12,675 nucleotides of DNA from an uncultured Kangiella sp. (GTDB lineage Bacteria > Pseudomonadota > Gammaproteobacteria > Enterobacterales > DSM-103792). The translations under genes and the position numbers were made by a program. This document shows positions 1 through 7,894 of the stretch, piece after piece. The stretch spans positions 1 through 12,675 of the forward strand of contig CAMLKQ010000034.1 of NCBI GenBank assembly GCA_946480585.1. The letters are read 5' to 3'. Under the pieces are notes generated by a model that was not told where the DNA came from, ran no database searches, and saw only the letters and a list, made by a program, of their open reading frames with translations. Within the stretch, counting starts at the first letter, position 1, and each line of letters starts with the position of its first letter.

Positions 1-306
1 CACAATGATCCGTTCATCAATGACGGCGGCGTAATCAAAACGCAGGGCAACAACCACGGTGGTGTGCTCGGTGGCATTTCGACCGGCATGCCGGTGGTGT
101 TCCGCGTCGCGTTCAAACCAACCGCGACCGTTGCCAAGTTGCAGCAGTCGGTTGATATCAACGGCAACCCGGTCGAGTTTCGCGGTCGTGGTCGTCACGA
201 CCCTTGCGTGCTGCCACGGGCGGTGCCGATTGTTGAAGCAATGACGGCGTTGGTGCTGGCTGATCACGCCTTGCGCCAGCAGGCGATGACGGTGCTGCGC
301 GGGTAA
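1..306 (+). CDS. aroC: Chorismate synthase, C-terminal part (5' end outside window)
   Basis: The reading frame is open from the first base and ends with TAA at 304-306, giving the last 101 residues. Chorismate synthase converts EPSP to chorismate, the last step of the shikimate pathway, in the cytoplasm with reduced FMN. The visible part carries the family's C-terminal signatures: [15 protein letters not shown] (residues 18-32 of the fragment), VAFKPT, then [18 protein letters not shown] with the conserved GRHDPC arginine/histidine/aspartate, and the closing LVLADHALR helix. The leading [14 protein letters not shown] segment and the [13 protein letters not shown] wording look more like clostridial/archaeal-type enzymes than the E. 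coli type (FQSNHAGGILGGISSGQ); that is from memory. The final residues are short and lack the basic tail of the E. coli enzyme. The stop codon is immediately followed by an A-run belonging to a terminator on the other strand. Identity is near certain; subtype is inference. Confidence 0.95.
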   Translation, partial: HNDPFINDGGVIKTQGNNHGGVLGGISTGMPVVFRVAFKPTATVAKLQQSVDINGNPVEFRGRGRHDPCVLPRAVPIVEAMTALVLADHALRQQAMTVLRG

Positions 307-338
307 AAAAAACGGCAACGGGATCGCTCCTGTTGCCG
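305..338 (-). terminator. Intrinsic terminator of the chemoreceptor gene
   Basis: A near-perfect hairpin with arms CGGCAAC (313-319) and GTTGCCG (332-338), extended by a G-U pair and GGA/TCC around a TCGC tetraloop. Read on the minus strand it is followed directly by eight U (A-run at 305-312). That orientation fits transcripts arriving from the MCP gene, whose stop lies at 475. On the plus strand no T-run follows, so it should work poorly for aroC. The U-tract reaches up to the aroC stop codon. Confidence 0.8.
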
Positions 339-377
339 CCAACACATCAACTTTCTTGCACTGCAGACTGCGTTTTC

Positions 378-457
378 GCAACGGGCGCCCCGTTGCTGAT
401 GTCCCTTCCTGCTACAGCGGCCTGAGCCGCTAGCGCGTGTTCGGCGAGATGCCGAAC
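378..457. repeat. Three further hairpins in the aroC-MCP gap
   Basis: Perfect inverted repeats at 378-396 (arms GCAACGGG/CCCGTTGC, 3-base loop), 416-431 (AGCGGC/GCCGCT, loop CTGA) and 439-457 (GTTCGGC/GCCGAAC, 5-base loop). None has a U-tract in either direction. The first shares the string GCAACGGG with the terminator hairpin at 313-338. On the MCP mRNA they would form a chain of structures between the stop codon and the terminator, possibly protecting the 3' end; they may also be incidental. Confidence 0.6.
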
Positions 458-474
458 CGTTACATCTTGAACAT

Positions 475-1998
475 TCAAACCTTGAACCGTGACACCAATC
501 CGGTCAGCTGTCCCACCACGTCACGCAATTGCTGTTCCGATTTTGCCGTGATCTCGGACGCTGCAAGCGTGTGTTCATACGCATTGTGGATACCGACCAC
601 GTTGCGGTCGATTTCCTGCATTGTCGCGGTCTGTTCCTCGGTTGCGGTGGCAATCTGGGTGTTCATGTCTGCGATGTGGCTGATCGACTCGTTGATGGTG
701 GTGAACGAATTGCCGGCCGCATTCGCAGTGCGCAGGCTAAGGTCAGCACGCTCGCGGCCCTGCTGCATGGCGCTCACGGCTGAACTGGCCCGTTGCTGCA
801 GCTGTTCAATCATGTGCTGGATTTCGCCAGTCGATTCTTGGGTGCGCTTGGCGAGTACCCGGACCTCGTCCGCGACCACGGCAAACCCGCGGCCTTGATC
901 ACCTGCACGCGCCGCCTCAATGGCGGCATTGAGCGCGAGCAGGTTGGTCTGTTCGGCGATGTTGCGGATAACATCGAGAATCGCGCCGATGCTCTGGCTG
1001 TGTTGTTGCAATTCGCTAATGACATCGCCAGCGCGGCCGACTTCTTCGGCGAGGCGCTGGGTCGAGGCATTGGCTTCGCTGACCCGGCCAAGACCGGCGT
1101 TGGCTTCACGCTGGGTTTCCGAGACTTTTTGCGATGCCTGTGCCGCGCTTTGCGCAACGTGCTGACTGGTGGCGGTCATTTCGTTGAGCGCTGCGACCAA
1201 GCTGGTCAATTCCTGCTCTTGCCGGCTCAGCGGTTCGCGCAAGTCGGTCAACGCTTGCCCGGCCAGACTGGCAGAATCATTGAGCTGTCGGGTAGCAGCG
1301 ACCACATCGGTGATGGTGGTGCGGATGCTGCCGATGAAGTGGTTCATCGTGCGCGCCAAATCGCCGAGTTCATCGCTGGAGCTGTGTTCGACGCTTCGGG
1401 TCAGATCGCCTTCGCCTTCGGCGATGTCTTTCATCCGGGCGAGAATCGCGTGCAACGGTCGCGTCACCAGCTTGCCGATCAGGTAGCTGATGCCAAATTG
1501 CAGTACCACCAGCATGACCACCATGCGGATCACGGTGTTGATGATGCCGGCACGTAGTTCGCTTTGGATGCGCGAGTCATCGATGTAGAGCGTGGCGGTG
1601 CCGACGGCATTTTTCTGGCCGTTTTCTTCCAGCTCGAGCGGGATTTTCACGGTAATGAAATCACCGGCCGGGGCGACCTTGATGTCGGCGGCTGGCTTGC
1701 CATCTTTGCTTTCCAGGCCGAGCACGACTTGGGCGTTGCCGTCGTAGACCAGAACGGCGCGTAAATCCGGATTGGCAAGCTCCGCAACGACAAATTTGCG
1801 GGCGGTGTCGACTGCAAAATCCCAGAGTGGTTTCGGTAGGCTGGTGGCCAGACGACCACTGATCTGCTGGCTCTGACTGTCGAGCTCGGTTTGCAGCCGG
1901 GTGCGGGTACTGAGGAAGTCGATGATGCCGAAAACCACCAGTACAACGGTCACCAGTGCGGCGGCGCCATAATTGATCTTACTGCGTAGAGATGCCAT
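475..1998 (-). CDS. Methyl-accepting chemotaxis protein with periplasmic sensor domain
   Basis: A complete 507-aa transmembrane chemoreceptor that would signal to CheA/CheW. Layout: short cytoplasmic N-terminus, TM1 about 10-29, periplasmic domain about 30-150, TM2 about 152-174, HAMP about 176-228 (P181 and the [11 protein letters not shown] segment), then the long cytoplasmic coiled-coil hairpin. The hairpin tip at 344-386 is canonical: [20 protein letters not shown] followed by [17 protein letters not shown] and LAKRT. The periplasmic domain begins with a PLWDF motif (57-61) seen in small single-module sensor domains (CHASE8-like or similar; from memory); the ligand cannot be read from sequence. 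The protein ends in SRFKV and has no NWETF-type CheR-binding pentapeptide, so adaptation would depend on other receptors or on direct CheR contact. The start is the ATG at 1998, just ahead of TM1; the purine-rich AGGGG lies rather far upstream (about 15 bases). No che genes are nearby, so this is an orphan receptor. Confidence 0.93.
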   Translation of the reverse strand: MASLRSKINYGAAALVTVVLVVFGIIDFLSTRTRLQTELDSQSQQISGRLATSLPKPLWDFAVDTARKFVVAELANPDLRAVLVYDGNAQVVLGLESKDGKPAADIKVAPAGDFITVKIPLELEENGQKNAVGTATLYIDDSRIQSELRAGIINTVIRMVVMLVVLQFGISYLIGKLVTRPLHAILARMKDIAEGEGDLTRSVEHSSSDELGDLARTMNHFIGSIRTTITDVVAATRQLNDSASLAGQALTDLREPLSRQEQELTSLVAALNEMTATSQHVAQSAAQASQKVSETQREANAGLGRVSEANASTQRLAEEVGRAGDVISELQQHSQSIGAILDVIRNIAEQTNLLALNAAIEAARAGDQGRGFAVVADEVRVLAKRTQESTGEIQHMIEQLQQRASSAVSAMQQGRERADLSLRTANAAGNSFTTINESISHIADMNTQIATATEEQTATMQEIDRNVVGIHNAYEHTLAASEITAKSEQQLRDVVGQLTGLVSRFKV

Positions 1999-2053
1999 GG
2001 CCGGTTCGATTTACCCCTGTTTGGGCAAAGCCTAGTCGGCCATGGGAATTTTG

Positions 2054-2093
2054 CCAGTCGCAGGGACTGGGCCAGCAGACCGCGCCTGCTGGC
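2054..2093. repeat. Two abutting hairpins between DUF2069 gene and MCP gene
   Basis: Perfect stems CCAGTC/GACTGG (2054-2059 with 2065-2070) and GCCAGCAG/CTGCTGGC (2071-2078 with 2086-2093) stand back to back with no spacer, 8 bases beyond the DUF2069 stop. On the minus strand the second stem is followed by CAAAATTCCC, which lacks a U-tract, so this is not a standard intrinsic terminator. It could weaken readthrough from the arsC-wrbA operon into the MCP gene, or act as a leader structure. Confidence 0.55.
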
Positions 2094-2101
2094 TCGATGG
2101 G

Positions 2102-3476
<1,375 letters not shown>

Positions 3477-3512
3477 CTGTTAGACTCCGCCAATTCGCCG
3501 GCATTCTAACAG
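3477..3512. promoter_or_regulatory. 8+8 inverted repeat, candidate operator of the arsC-wrbA operon
   Basis: Perfect arms CTGTTAGA (3477-3484) and TCTAACAG (3505-3512) are separated by 20 bases. One arm abuts the arsC-like start codon; the other overlaps a candidate extended -10 element on the minus strand. The RBS (GGAG) of the operon sits between the arms. The position suits a repressor or redox regulator site. Because the predicted transcript would start between the arms, a DNA site is more likely than an RNA stem. Confidence 0.5.
3503..3511 (-). promoter_or_regulatory. Candidate extended -10 promoter for arsC-wrbA-DUF2069
   Basis: On the minus strand the sequence reads TGTTAGAAT, i.e. 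TG-n followed by TAGAAT (5/6 to TATAAT), about 27 bases before the arsC-like ATG. No -35 box at normal spacing is visible, as expected of an extended -10 promoter. It would leave a leader of about 20 bases with the RBS. Confidence 0.35.
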
Positions 3513-3592
3513 TCCGTCGGCGGCAATCGCAGCGCGAACAGCGCCGATGCGCATTACGGTAGTGGCAATCAGATCAGGAGCGGTACGGAGTC

Positions 3593-4783
3593 ATGGCAGA
3601 ACGCGCGCGCTGGTGGTGGGGCTTTTTGCGCTTTGTCGTGCGCCGCTATGTCCACGATCGCTGTCAGGCGGTGGCCGCCAATCTGACCCTGACCAGCTTG
3701 CTGGCGCTGGTGCCGTTGCTGACCGTGATGGTCAGCACCTTCAAATTGCTGCCGGGCATGAAAGGGGCCCGACGCACGCTGGAAGATTTCCTGTTTGAAC
3801 ATTTCGTGCCTGGTGCCGGCTCCGCGGTCAAAGCGCATGTGCTGGAGTTTGTCGGCCGGGCCGGGCAATTGCAGCTGGCCGGCGCAGTCATTCTGATCTT
3901 TACGGCGCTGATGCTGATGGGCTCGATTGATCGGGCCGTCAACGGCATTTGGGGTAGCCGGCCGACCCGCCGGCTCGGCAGCAAATGGTTGCTGTACTGG
4001 GCCATTCTGACGCTGGGGCCGTTGTTGATCGGTTTGAGCGTCGGTATCAGCTCGTATTTCTTCTCGTTGCCGTACATCAAGGAGGCGGCGGGCGCGGCGC
4101 GTTCATCGCTGACGTTTGTGCTGCCGCTGACGCTGACCACGCTGGGCTTTTTTGTTTTGTATGCCTGGGTGCCGAATCGTTATGTGAAGCCGCGGCATGC
4201 CATTTCCGCAGCGCTGGTCGCGGCCATCCTGTTTGAACTGGCCAAGCGCGGCTTTGGTTTGTTCGTCACCGCGATGCCGACCTACAAAGCCATTTTTGGC
4301 GCGCTGGCGGCGCTGCCGATACTCGTGATCTGGATGTATCTGTCGTGGTCCATCATGTTGCTGGGCGCCGAGATAGGTCACGCGCTTGGCCATTATCGAC
4401 CGAGCCATGGCCGCACGCAGGATCCGTTCATCGTTGCGGTGCTTCTGTTGCAGGAAGTGTTGGCTGGCCAACGCCGTGGCGTGCTGCGCACCAGTGATGA
4501 TGTGGTGCTGGCGATTGGCAGTGAAAATGCCGATGAAGTCCTGGCTGAGCTGGAGCGACAGGGTTTCATCGGCCGGGTGCGCGAGAACGAACTGTGTTTT
4601 GCCCGTGATCCGGACAGTTTGACGCTCTATCAGCTGCAGGCGCAGCTGCCGTGGCGCTTGCCTGCCGCTGCGCTGGTGCGGCAGGCACTTGGCGCACAGC
4701 ATCCGCTGGTGGCGCAACTGGAAACGCTGGATGGCGTGGTCCAGCAAACCTTGGCAGTGCCGATGCGCGAGCTGTTGCGTTGA
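3593..4783 (+). CDS. yihY: YihY/BrkB family inner-membrane protein with C-terminal winged-helix-like domain
   Basis: A 396-aa polytopic membrane protein of the YihY/BrkB family; older annotations call it ribonuclease BN, which was a misassignment (the true RNase BN is ElaC). Its function is unsettled. About six TM segments are visible at roughly 32-52, 94-112, 135-157, 174-192, 205-224 and 240-262. The family hallmark YKAIFGALAALPILVIWMYL, closely followed by SW and LLGAEI, lies at 231-261. Residues from about 275 onwards form a soluble helical extension (DPFIVAVLLLQEVLAG, then an LAELERQGFIGRV recognition-like helix and a short hairpin ELCFARD) resembling a winged-helix module; E. coli YihY (about 290 aa) lacks it, Pseudomonas-type members have it (from memory). 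The ATG at 3593 is preceded by AGGAG 12 bases upstream, and by a closer GGAG. It is divergent from the arsC-wrbA operon and ends at a strong bidirectional terminator. Confidence 0.9.
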   Translation: MAERARWWWGFLRFVVRRYVHDRCQAVAANLTLTSLLALVPLLTVMVSTFKLLPGMKGARRTLEDFLFEHFVPGAGSAVKAHVLEFVGRAGQLQLAGAVILIFTALMLMGSIDRAVNGIWGSRPTRRLGSKWLLYWAILTLGPLLIGLSVGISSYFFSLPYIKEAAGAARSSLTFVLPLTLTTLGFFVLYAWVPNRYVKPRHAISAALVAAILFELAKRGFGLFVTAMPTYKAIFGALAALPILVIWMYLSWSIMLLGAEIGHALGHYRPSHGRTQDPFIVAVLLLQEVLAGQRRGVLRTSDDVVLAIGSENADEVLAELERQGFIGRVRENELCFARDPDSLTLYQLQAQLPWRLPAAALVRQALGAQHPLVAQLETLDGVVQQTLAVPMRELLR

Positions 4784-4813
4784 CGCGTCATGCAACCCGC
4801 GCATAACAAGCAG

Positions 4814-4852
4814 CCAACAAAAAGCCGACTTCAACGTCGGCTTTTTTGTTGG
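4814..4852. terminator. Bidirectional intrinsic terminator between yihY and the PilZ-like gene
   Basis: GC core GCCGAC (4824-4829) and GTCGGC (4836-4841) with a 6-base loop, flanked by A5 on the left and T6 on the right. The stem continues outward through the A/T runs to CCAAC/GTTGG. Both strands therefore have a hairpin followed by a U-tract, suiting the two convergent genes ending at 4783 and 4878. Confidence 0.92.
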
Positions 4853-4877
4853 TGGGCCAAAGTGGCATCGGACTGAG

Positions 4878-6575
4878 TCAGTGATCGCCGGGCAGCGGCA
4901 CGTTGTCGAGCGTGATGCGCTCGTCGTCTTCGTGGCTGCGTGCGGCTTCCGGCTCTTCTTCGTAAACATAAACTTGATAGAAGAAGCGTTCGACCAGCGG
5001 CGTCGCTTCCACCCGCATCCGCGCCCGCACTGACAGTGATTCGACGCCGATGCTTAGCACCAACGGCCGGCCGTCCTGGTACAGGCCACGTTGGGCGACC
5101 ACGGTCGGGCTCGACAGGCCGTGCATTTCTTCACCGGAGACCAGCAAGGCCGGCTGTTCGCTGGTTTCGATCCGGTTGCCTTTGCGGGCCCGAATCTGAA
5201 TGGCCTGGACGTCGCCCTTGATGAATTGCAGGCCGAGCATGGTGCCCTTGCGTTTGTCGCCGCGCAGCCAGCGGACCACGCCGAGCTGCCAACGCGGGCT
5301 GGGCTGGCCATCAACGTATTCGCGCATGGCGGCCAGCTGGCCGATGCGCAGGTTGTCGACCGAATGATGATGCTGGCCAATGCAGACGCCACCATCGGAG
5401 GCATTGATGGCATCCCAGCGTAGCGGCCCTGCCTTGTCGCCGAGCAAGCGGCTCAGCTGGTCGCGATCGGCGCGGCGGGCATCCGGGTTGGCGTGCGGCG
5501 ACAGCGGATCTTGCCAGGTCAGCACCTGATGGATGGCGGGCAGGCCCCAGACCACATCCAGCTGGTTGATGATGGAGAAACGTGGCGTGTGGCGCTCGAC
5601 CCGGAAATCCCAGTGCGAGGACATCCGCTGCAGCAGGTTCAGCGCTTCGTTGGCGGCGAGGCCCGGATAAAAGCCGGGGCTCGGCAGCTGATGCTCTTGC
5701 TCCAGCAACTCGATCATCCGGCTGATTTTCAGGGTCAGTTCATGGGTGATCAGCAGCCGGATATTCGGATCTTCAGTGTCTTCCAGCGCGTTGACGCCGT
5801 AGCGTGGCTTGCTCTCGCTGGCCAGATCAATGACAAAACAGCTGCGCTTGCTGAAATCGTCCGGGTTGTCGCTGATGTCGGCCAGAGCGCCCCAGTGGGC
5901 GAGGAACTTGTTCATTTCCCAGTGCTCGCCACGATCCATCTGATACGGGTTGGCGAGGGCGATCAGGCAGGCGCGGACATAACTGTCTTCGGCGGTGGCG
6001 AGGCAGTGCTTGTAGTTTTCCGGCATGGCCTCCAATTGGTGCAGCTTGTTCTTGGCGGCATAGGCATAAAGCATGTTGAGCTCACGCCAGATGTAAACCG
6101 GAACCGGCGAATAGGCCTCGTAATGTTCGAGCAGGATAAGGCTGAGGTAGTGCAGCGCGAGGTTGATGGCGCGTGCCAGCGGTTTGTCCTTGCTCCAGAA
6201 ACTGCGCTTGCCGATGATGCCGACGACCAGCATCTTGTAGGCGAACGACATTTCCCGGGTCAGCAGTTGCAGCTCTTCGCTTTCGGCGCGGCCGGCAAAC
6301 TGTTGGCCGCGCGGTCGCAACACGATGCGCGGGCGGTAGTAATCGCTGATGAGTTCATAGGTATGGTCGAACAGTTCGACCAGTTCCGCCCGCTTGTCGA
6401 CCGCCATGTCGGTTCGGTTCAGGCTGGCCAGCGCTTGCGCCACTTGCGGGACGGTGCGCTTCATGTCGCCGTAGGGCAGGGCTTCCAGCCAATGCTTCAG
6501 GGCATCCGGGCGGGTTTCCACCAACAGGTGCTGGCCCTGTTGCTGGGTCGGAAAAGTCAGGCGCAAAGCGTCCAT
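4878..6575 (-). CDS. Large protein with C-terminal PilZ-like (c-di-GMP-binding) domain
   Basis: A 565-aa soluble protein with no signal peptide or TM segment. Residues about 25-320 are mostly helical and open with a PYGDMKRTVPQVAQALASLN segment followed by R54 and AELVELFDHTYELI, a pattern I associate with gammaproteobacterial c-di-GMP effector proteins of unnamed type. The C-terminal part looks like a divergent PilZ barrel: ERHTPRFSI (327-335) provides RxxxR (R328, R332), NASDGG (391-396) fits the (D/N)xSxxG motif, and WQLGVVRWLRGD then GTMLGLQFIKGD (429-455) are the typical barrel strands. About 58 residues lie between RxxxR and NxSxxG, longer than in simple PilZ domains, so an insertion is likely. 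The acidic tail EEEPEAARSHEDDE (539-552) is probably flexible. The start ATG at 6575 is fixed by an in-frame TGA nine bases upstream; GGAG lies about 14 bases upstream. Probable cytoplasmic c-di-GMP receptor; partner unknown. Confidence 0.62.
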   Translation of the reverse strand: MDALRLTFPTQQQGQHLLVETRPDALKHWLEALPYGDMKRTVPQVAQALASLNRTDMAVDKRAELVELFDHTYELISDYYRPRIVLRPRGQQFAGRAESEELQLLTREMSFAYKMLVVGIIGKRSFWSKDKPLARAINLALHYLSLILLEHYEAYSPVPVYIWRELNMLYAYAAKNKLHQLEAMPENYKHCLATAEDSYVRACLIALANPYQMDRGEHWEMNKFLAHWGALADISDNPDDFSKRSCFVIDLASESKPRYGVNALEDTEDPNIRLLITHELTLKISRMIELLEQEHQLPSPGFYPGLAANEALNLLQRMSSHWDFRVERHTPRFSIINQLDVVWGLPAIHQVLTWQDPLSPHANPDARRADRDQLSRLLGDKAGPLRWDAINASDGGVCIGQHHHSVDNLRIGQLAAMREYVDGQPSPRWQLGVVRWLRGDKRKGTMLGLQFIKGDVQAIQIRARKGNRIETSEQPALLVSGEEMHGLSSPTVVAQRGLYQDGRPLVLSIGVESLSVRARMRVEATPLVERFFYQVYVYEEEPEAARSHEDDERITLDNVPLPGDH

Positions 6576-6682
6576 GGGTAATCAATTCACTCCGTTGACG
6601 TCATCCGTGACGGGCGGGCCGGGGTGGTGGCAGCGGGCAGCAATTCGGGAAAGTGCCAGCGGGCGGTGACCGGCTGCGCTAC

Positions 6683-6710
6683 TTTACGGACTGACCATCC
6701 GATTTACAAT
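6683..6710 (+). promoter_or_regulatory. Candidate sigma-70 promoter of the TlpA-like gene
   Basis: TTTACG (6683-6688, 4/6 to the -35 consensus) and TACAAT (6705-6710, 5/6 to the -10 consensus) with a 16-base spacer. Transcription would begin near 6717, giving a leader of about 30 bases to the ATG at 6747 and excluding upstream in-frame starts. Confidence 0.45.
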
Positions 6711-6746
6711 GTGTCGAACTGCCATCAAGAGATTGACAAGTTTAGT

Positions 6747-7208
6747 ATGTTCAAACGCTTAGCGTGGGTCTGCACGATTGCGGTCGGATTGCTCGGTTGC
6801 CCGTCAGAACCAGACTTCCACCTGTTGGATGGCAGCGAGCATCGCCTGGCCGATTTCCGGGGGCGCTGGCTGGTGGTGAATTACTGGGCGGAATGGTGCG
6901 AACCGTGCCGACGTGAGCTGCCTGAGCTCGCGCGCTTCGCTGCAGAACATGCAGATGAAGTGACTGTTCTGGGCGTCAATTTTGATGCGCCGGCGCTGGC
7001 CGAATTGAAAGCCCAAGTCGTCCGTTTGCAGGTGCCAATTCCAGTCATTGCCAGCGAGCCGGCGCCGCAGTTACCGTTCAGTCGGCCGACCGGTTTGCCG
7101 GCGACCTGGTTGATCGACCCGGACGGCCGGGTGCATGGCCCGCTGCTCGGGCCGCAAACGGAAGCCAGCTTGCAGGTGGCGTTGCGCAAAATTGATCCAA
7201 TGTTCTGA
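6747..7208 (+). CDS. TlpA/ResA-type thioredoxin-fold lipoprotein
   Basis: A 153-aa exported thiol-disulfide protein. A short lipoprotein signal ends in the lipobox LLGC (Cys18); residue 19 is Pro, not Asp, so outer-membrane sorting is expected. The thioredoxin core follows: FHLLDGSEHRLADFRGRWLV, NYWAEWCEPCRRELPEL with the active site C51-E-P-C54, VLGVNFD, and the cis-proline loop TGLPATWLIDPDG (Pro118). TlpA/ResA-type proteins are usually reductants for periplasmic thiols, for example in cytochrome c maturation, but no ccm or dsb gene is close, so the client is unknown. The frame is open further upstream (an ATG at 6624), but only the ATG at 6747 puts the signal peptide at the N-terminus and lies downstream of the candidate promoter. 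The RBS is poor (AAGAG at a distance). Apparently monocistronic; 140 bases separate it from the next operon. Confidence 0.88.
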   Translation: MFKRLAWVCTIAVGLLGCPSEPDFHLLDGSEHRLADFRGRWLVVNYWAEWCEPCRRELPELARFAAEHADEVTVLGVNFDAPALAELKAQVVRLQVPIPVIASEPAPQLPFSRPTGLPATWLIDPDGRVHGPLLGPQTEASLQVALRKIDPMF

Positions 7209-7272
7209 TGGCCGCCTGACCGTTGGTTTGTGACAGTCGTCCAGAAATTTGTGCGCCACGTCCAGCCAGTCG

Positions 7273-7288
7273 TGTCCGCAAGCGGACA
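7273..7288. promoter_or_regulatory. 16-base palindrome upstream of the TPR operon, possible operator
   Basis: TGTCCGC (7273-7279), AA, GCGGACA (7282-7288): a perfect 7+7 dyad overlapping CATAAT (7287-7292), which is 5/6 to a -10 box, although no convincing -35 is seen. There is no U-tract, so it is not a terminator for the TlpA-like gene. It lies 60 bases before the GTG start of the operon's first gene. Confidence 0.4.
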
Positions 7289-7335
7289 TAATCCGCATAC
7301 TGCACGGTGCCTGTGTCACAGTTGACGCAAGGGCC

Positions 7336-7341
7336 AAGGAG
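7336..7341 (+). promoter_or_regulatory. Ribosome binding site fixing a GTG start
   Basis: AAGGAG with a 7-base gap to GTG at 7349-7351. This strong site decides for the GTG over the in-frame ATG at 7307, which has no RBS and would place 14 polar residues before the signal peptide. Confidence 0.8.
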
Positions 7342-7348
7342 AAAAGGC

Positions 7349-7894
7349 GTGTTCGAAAGTGGTTTGCGGTTGACCGGCACCCGTTTGGCCGGCGTGGTTT
7401 TGGCCGTTATGGTGTTGTTCGGACTGGCCAGCCCGGTGCTGGCCCAAGACAGTGCCGCAGCAACGGATGAGTTGGAAGCGCTGAAGAAAGAAGTGCTGCA
7501 GCTCAATCGCGATCTGTTCATTCTCGAAGAAGATCTGCTGTTTCCCGCCTCGACCCAGGTCGCCGTGTTTGTCTCGCTCGACATCGGTCAGTTTTTCCGC
7601 CCGGATGCGGTCAAGCTCAGCATCGATGGCGACGAACTCAGCCATTACCTCTACACCGAGCGTGATCTGGATGCGCTGCGCCGCGGCGGCGTCCACCGTC
7701 TGTACGTTGGCAACCTGACGGCCGGCGAGCATGAACTGGTCGCCGTGTTTACCGGTTACGGCCCGGAAAAGCGCGAGTTTACCCGCGCCACGTCGCTGCG
7801 CTTCGTCAAGGAAACCGGCGCCAAGTTTGTCGAATTGCGCATCAGCGATGATGCCGCCAAACAGCAAGCCAACTTCACCGTTCGCGAATGGTAA
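7349..7894 (+). CDS. Periplasmic coiled-coil/beta protein, first gene of the TPR operon
   Basis: A 181-aa secreted protein that I do not recognise as a named family member, though similar proteins next to TPR genes are familiar from marine gammaproteobacteria (sometimes mislabelled AraC regulators; from memory). There is no helix-turn-helix. A classic signal peptide (TM stretch 13-29) ends at SPVLA with predicted cleavage after Ala32. Residues 37-63 form a short charged coiled coil (ELEALKKEVLQLNRDLFILE), which could serve oligomerisation or docking. The remainder is beta-rich: VAVFVSLDIG, VKLSIDGDELSHYLYTERDL, then GGVHRLYVGNL and AGEHELVAVFTG, resembling a small immunoglobulin- or PEGA-like fold. 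GTG start with the strong RBS at 7336-7341. Its stop overlaps the next start in TAATG, so the two are coupled. Probably a periplasmic accessory factor of the envelope complex built by the following TPR proteins. Confidence 0.78.
   Translation: MFESGLRLTGTRLAGVVLAVMVLFGLASPVLAQDSAAATDELEALKKEVLQLNRDLFILEEDLLFPASTQVAVFVSLDIGQFFRPDAVKLSIDGDELSHYLYTERDLDALRRGGVHRLYVGNLTAGEHELVAVFTGYGPEKREFTRATSLRFVKETGAKFVELRISDDAAKQQANFTVREW

Noticed and set aside
793..1557. Long plus-strand open frame opposite the chemoreceptor gene
   Set aside because: It is a high-GC antisense shadow of a clearly recognised MCP, with no domain of its own.
2033..2040. FliA (sigma-28) -10-like GCCGACTA on the minus strand before the chemoreceptor gene
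   Set aside because: The position where the TAAA -35 should lie reads GACT; a CAAAATT run is too close to serve.
1999..2101. Possible c-di-GMP (GEMM) riboswitch ahead of the chemoreceptor gene, prompted by GGCAAA and GCAAAGCC-like strings
   Set aside because: GCAAAGCC reads on the plus strand, opposite to the gene, and the closing helix and the GGTTACCGA-type end are absent.
5493..6581. Long plus-strand open frame of 362 codons opposite the PilZ-like gene
   Set aside because: It lies wholly within the antisense of a gene with PilZ motifs and a well-fixed start; its composition is low-complexity and it has no recognisable domain or RBS.
6596..6603. TGACGTCA palindrome in the divergent PilZ-like/TlpA gap
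   Set aside because: Eight bases are too few to claim an operator and it is not placed on a recognisable promoter.
6733..6738. Perfect TTGACA -35 box upstream of the TlpA-like gene
   Set aside because: It lies eight bases before the ATG and has no -10 at proper spacing; the upstream TTTACG/TACAAT pair fits better.
6624..6746. N-terminal extension of the TlpA-like protein from an upstream in-frame ATG
   Set aside because: It would bury the lipoprotein signal inside the protein and start ahead of the best promoter.
7307..7348. ATG at 7307 as start of the first TPR-operon gene
   Set aside because: It has no RBS and puts polar residues in front of a good signal peptide; the GTG at 7349 has AAGGAG at ideal spacing.
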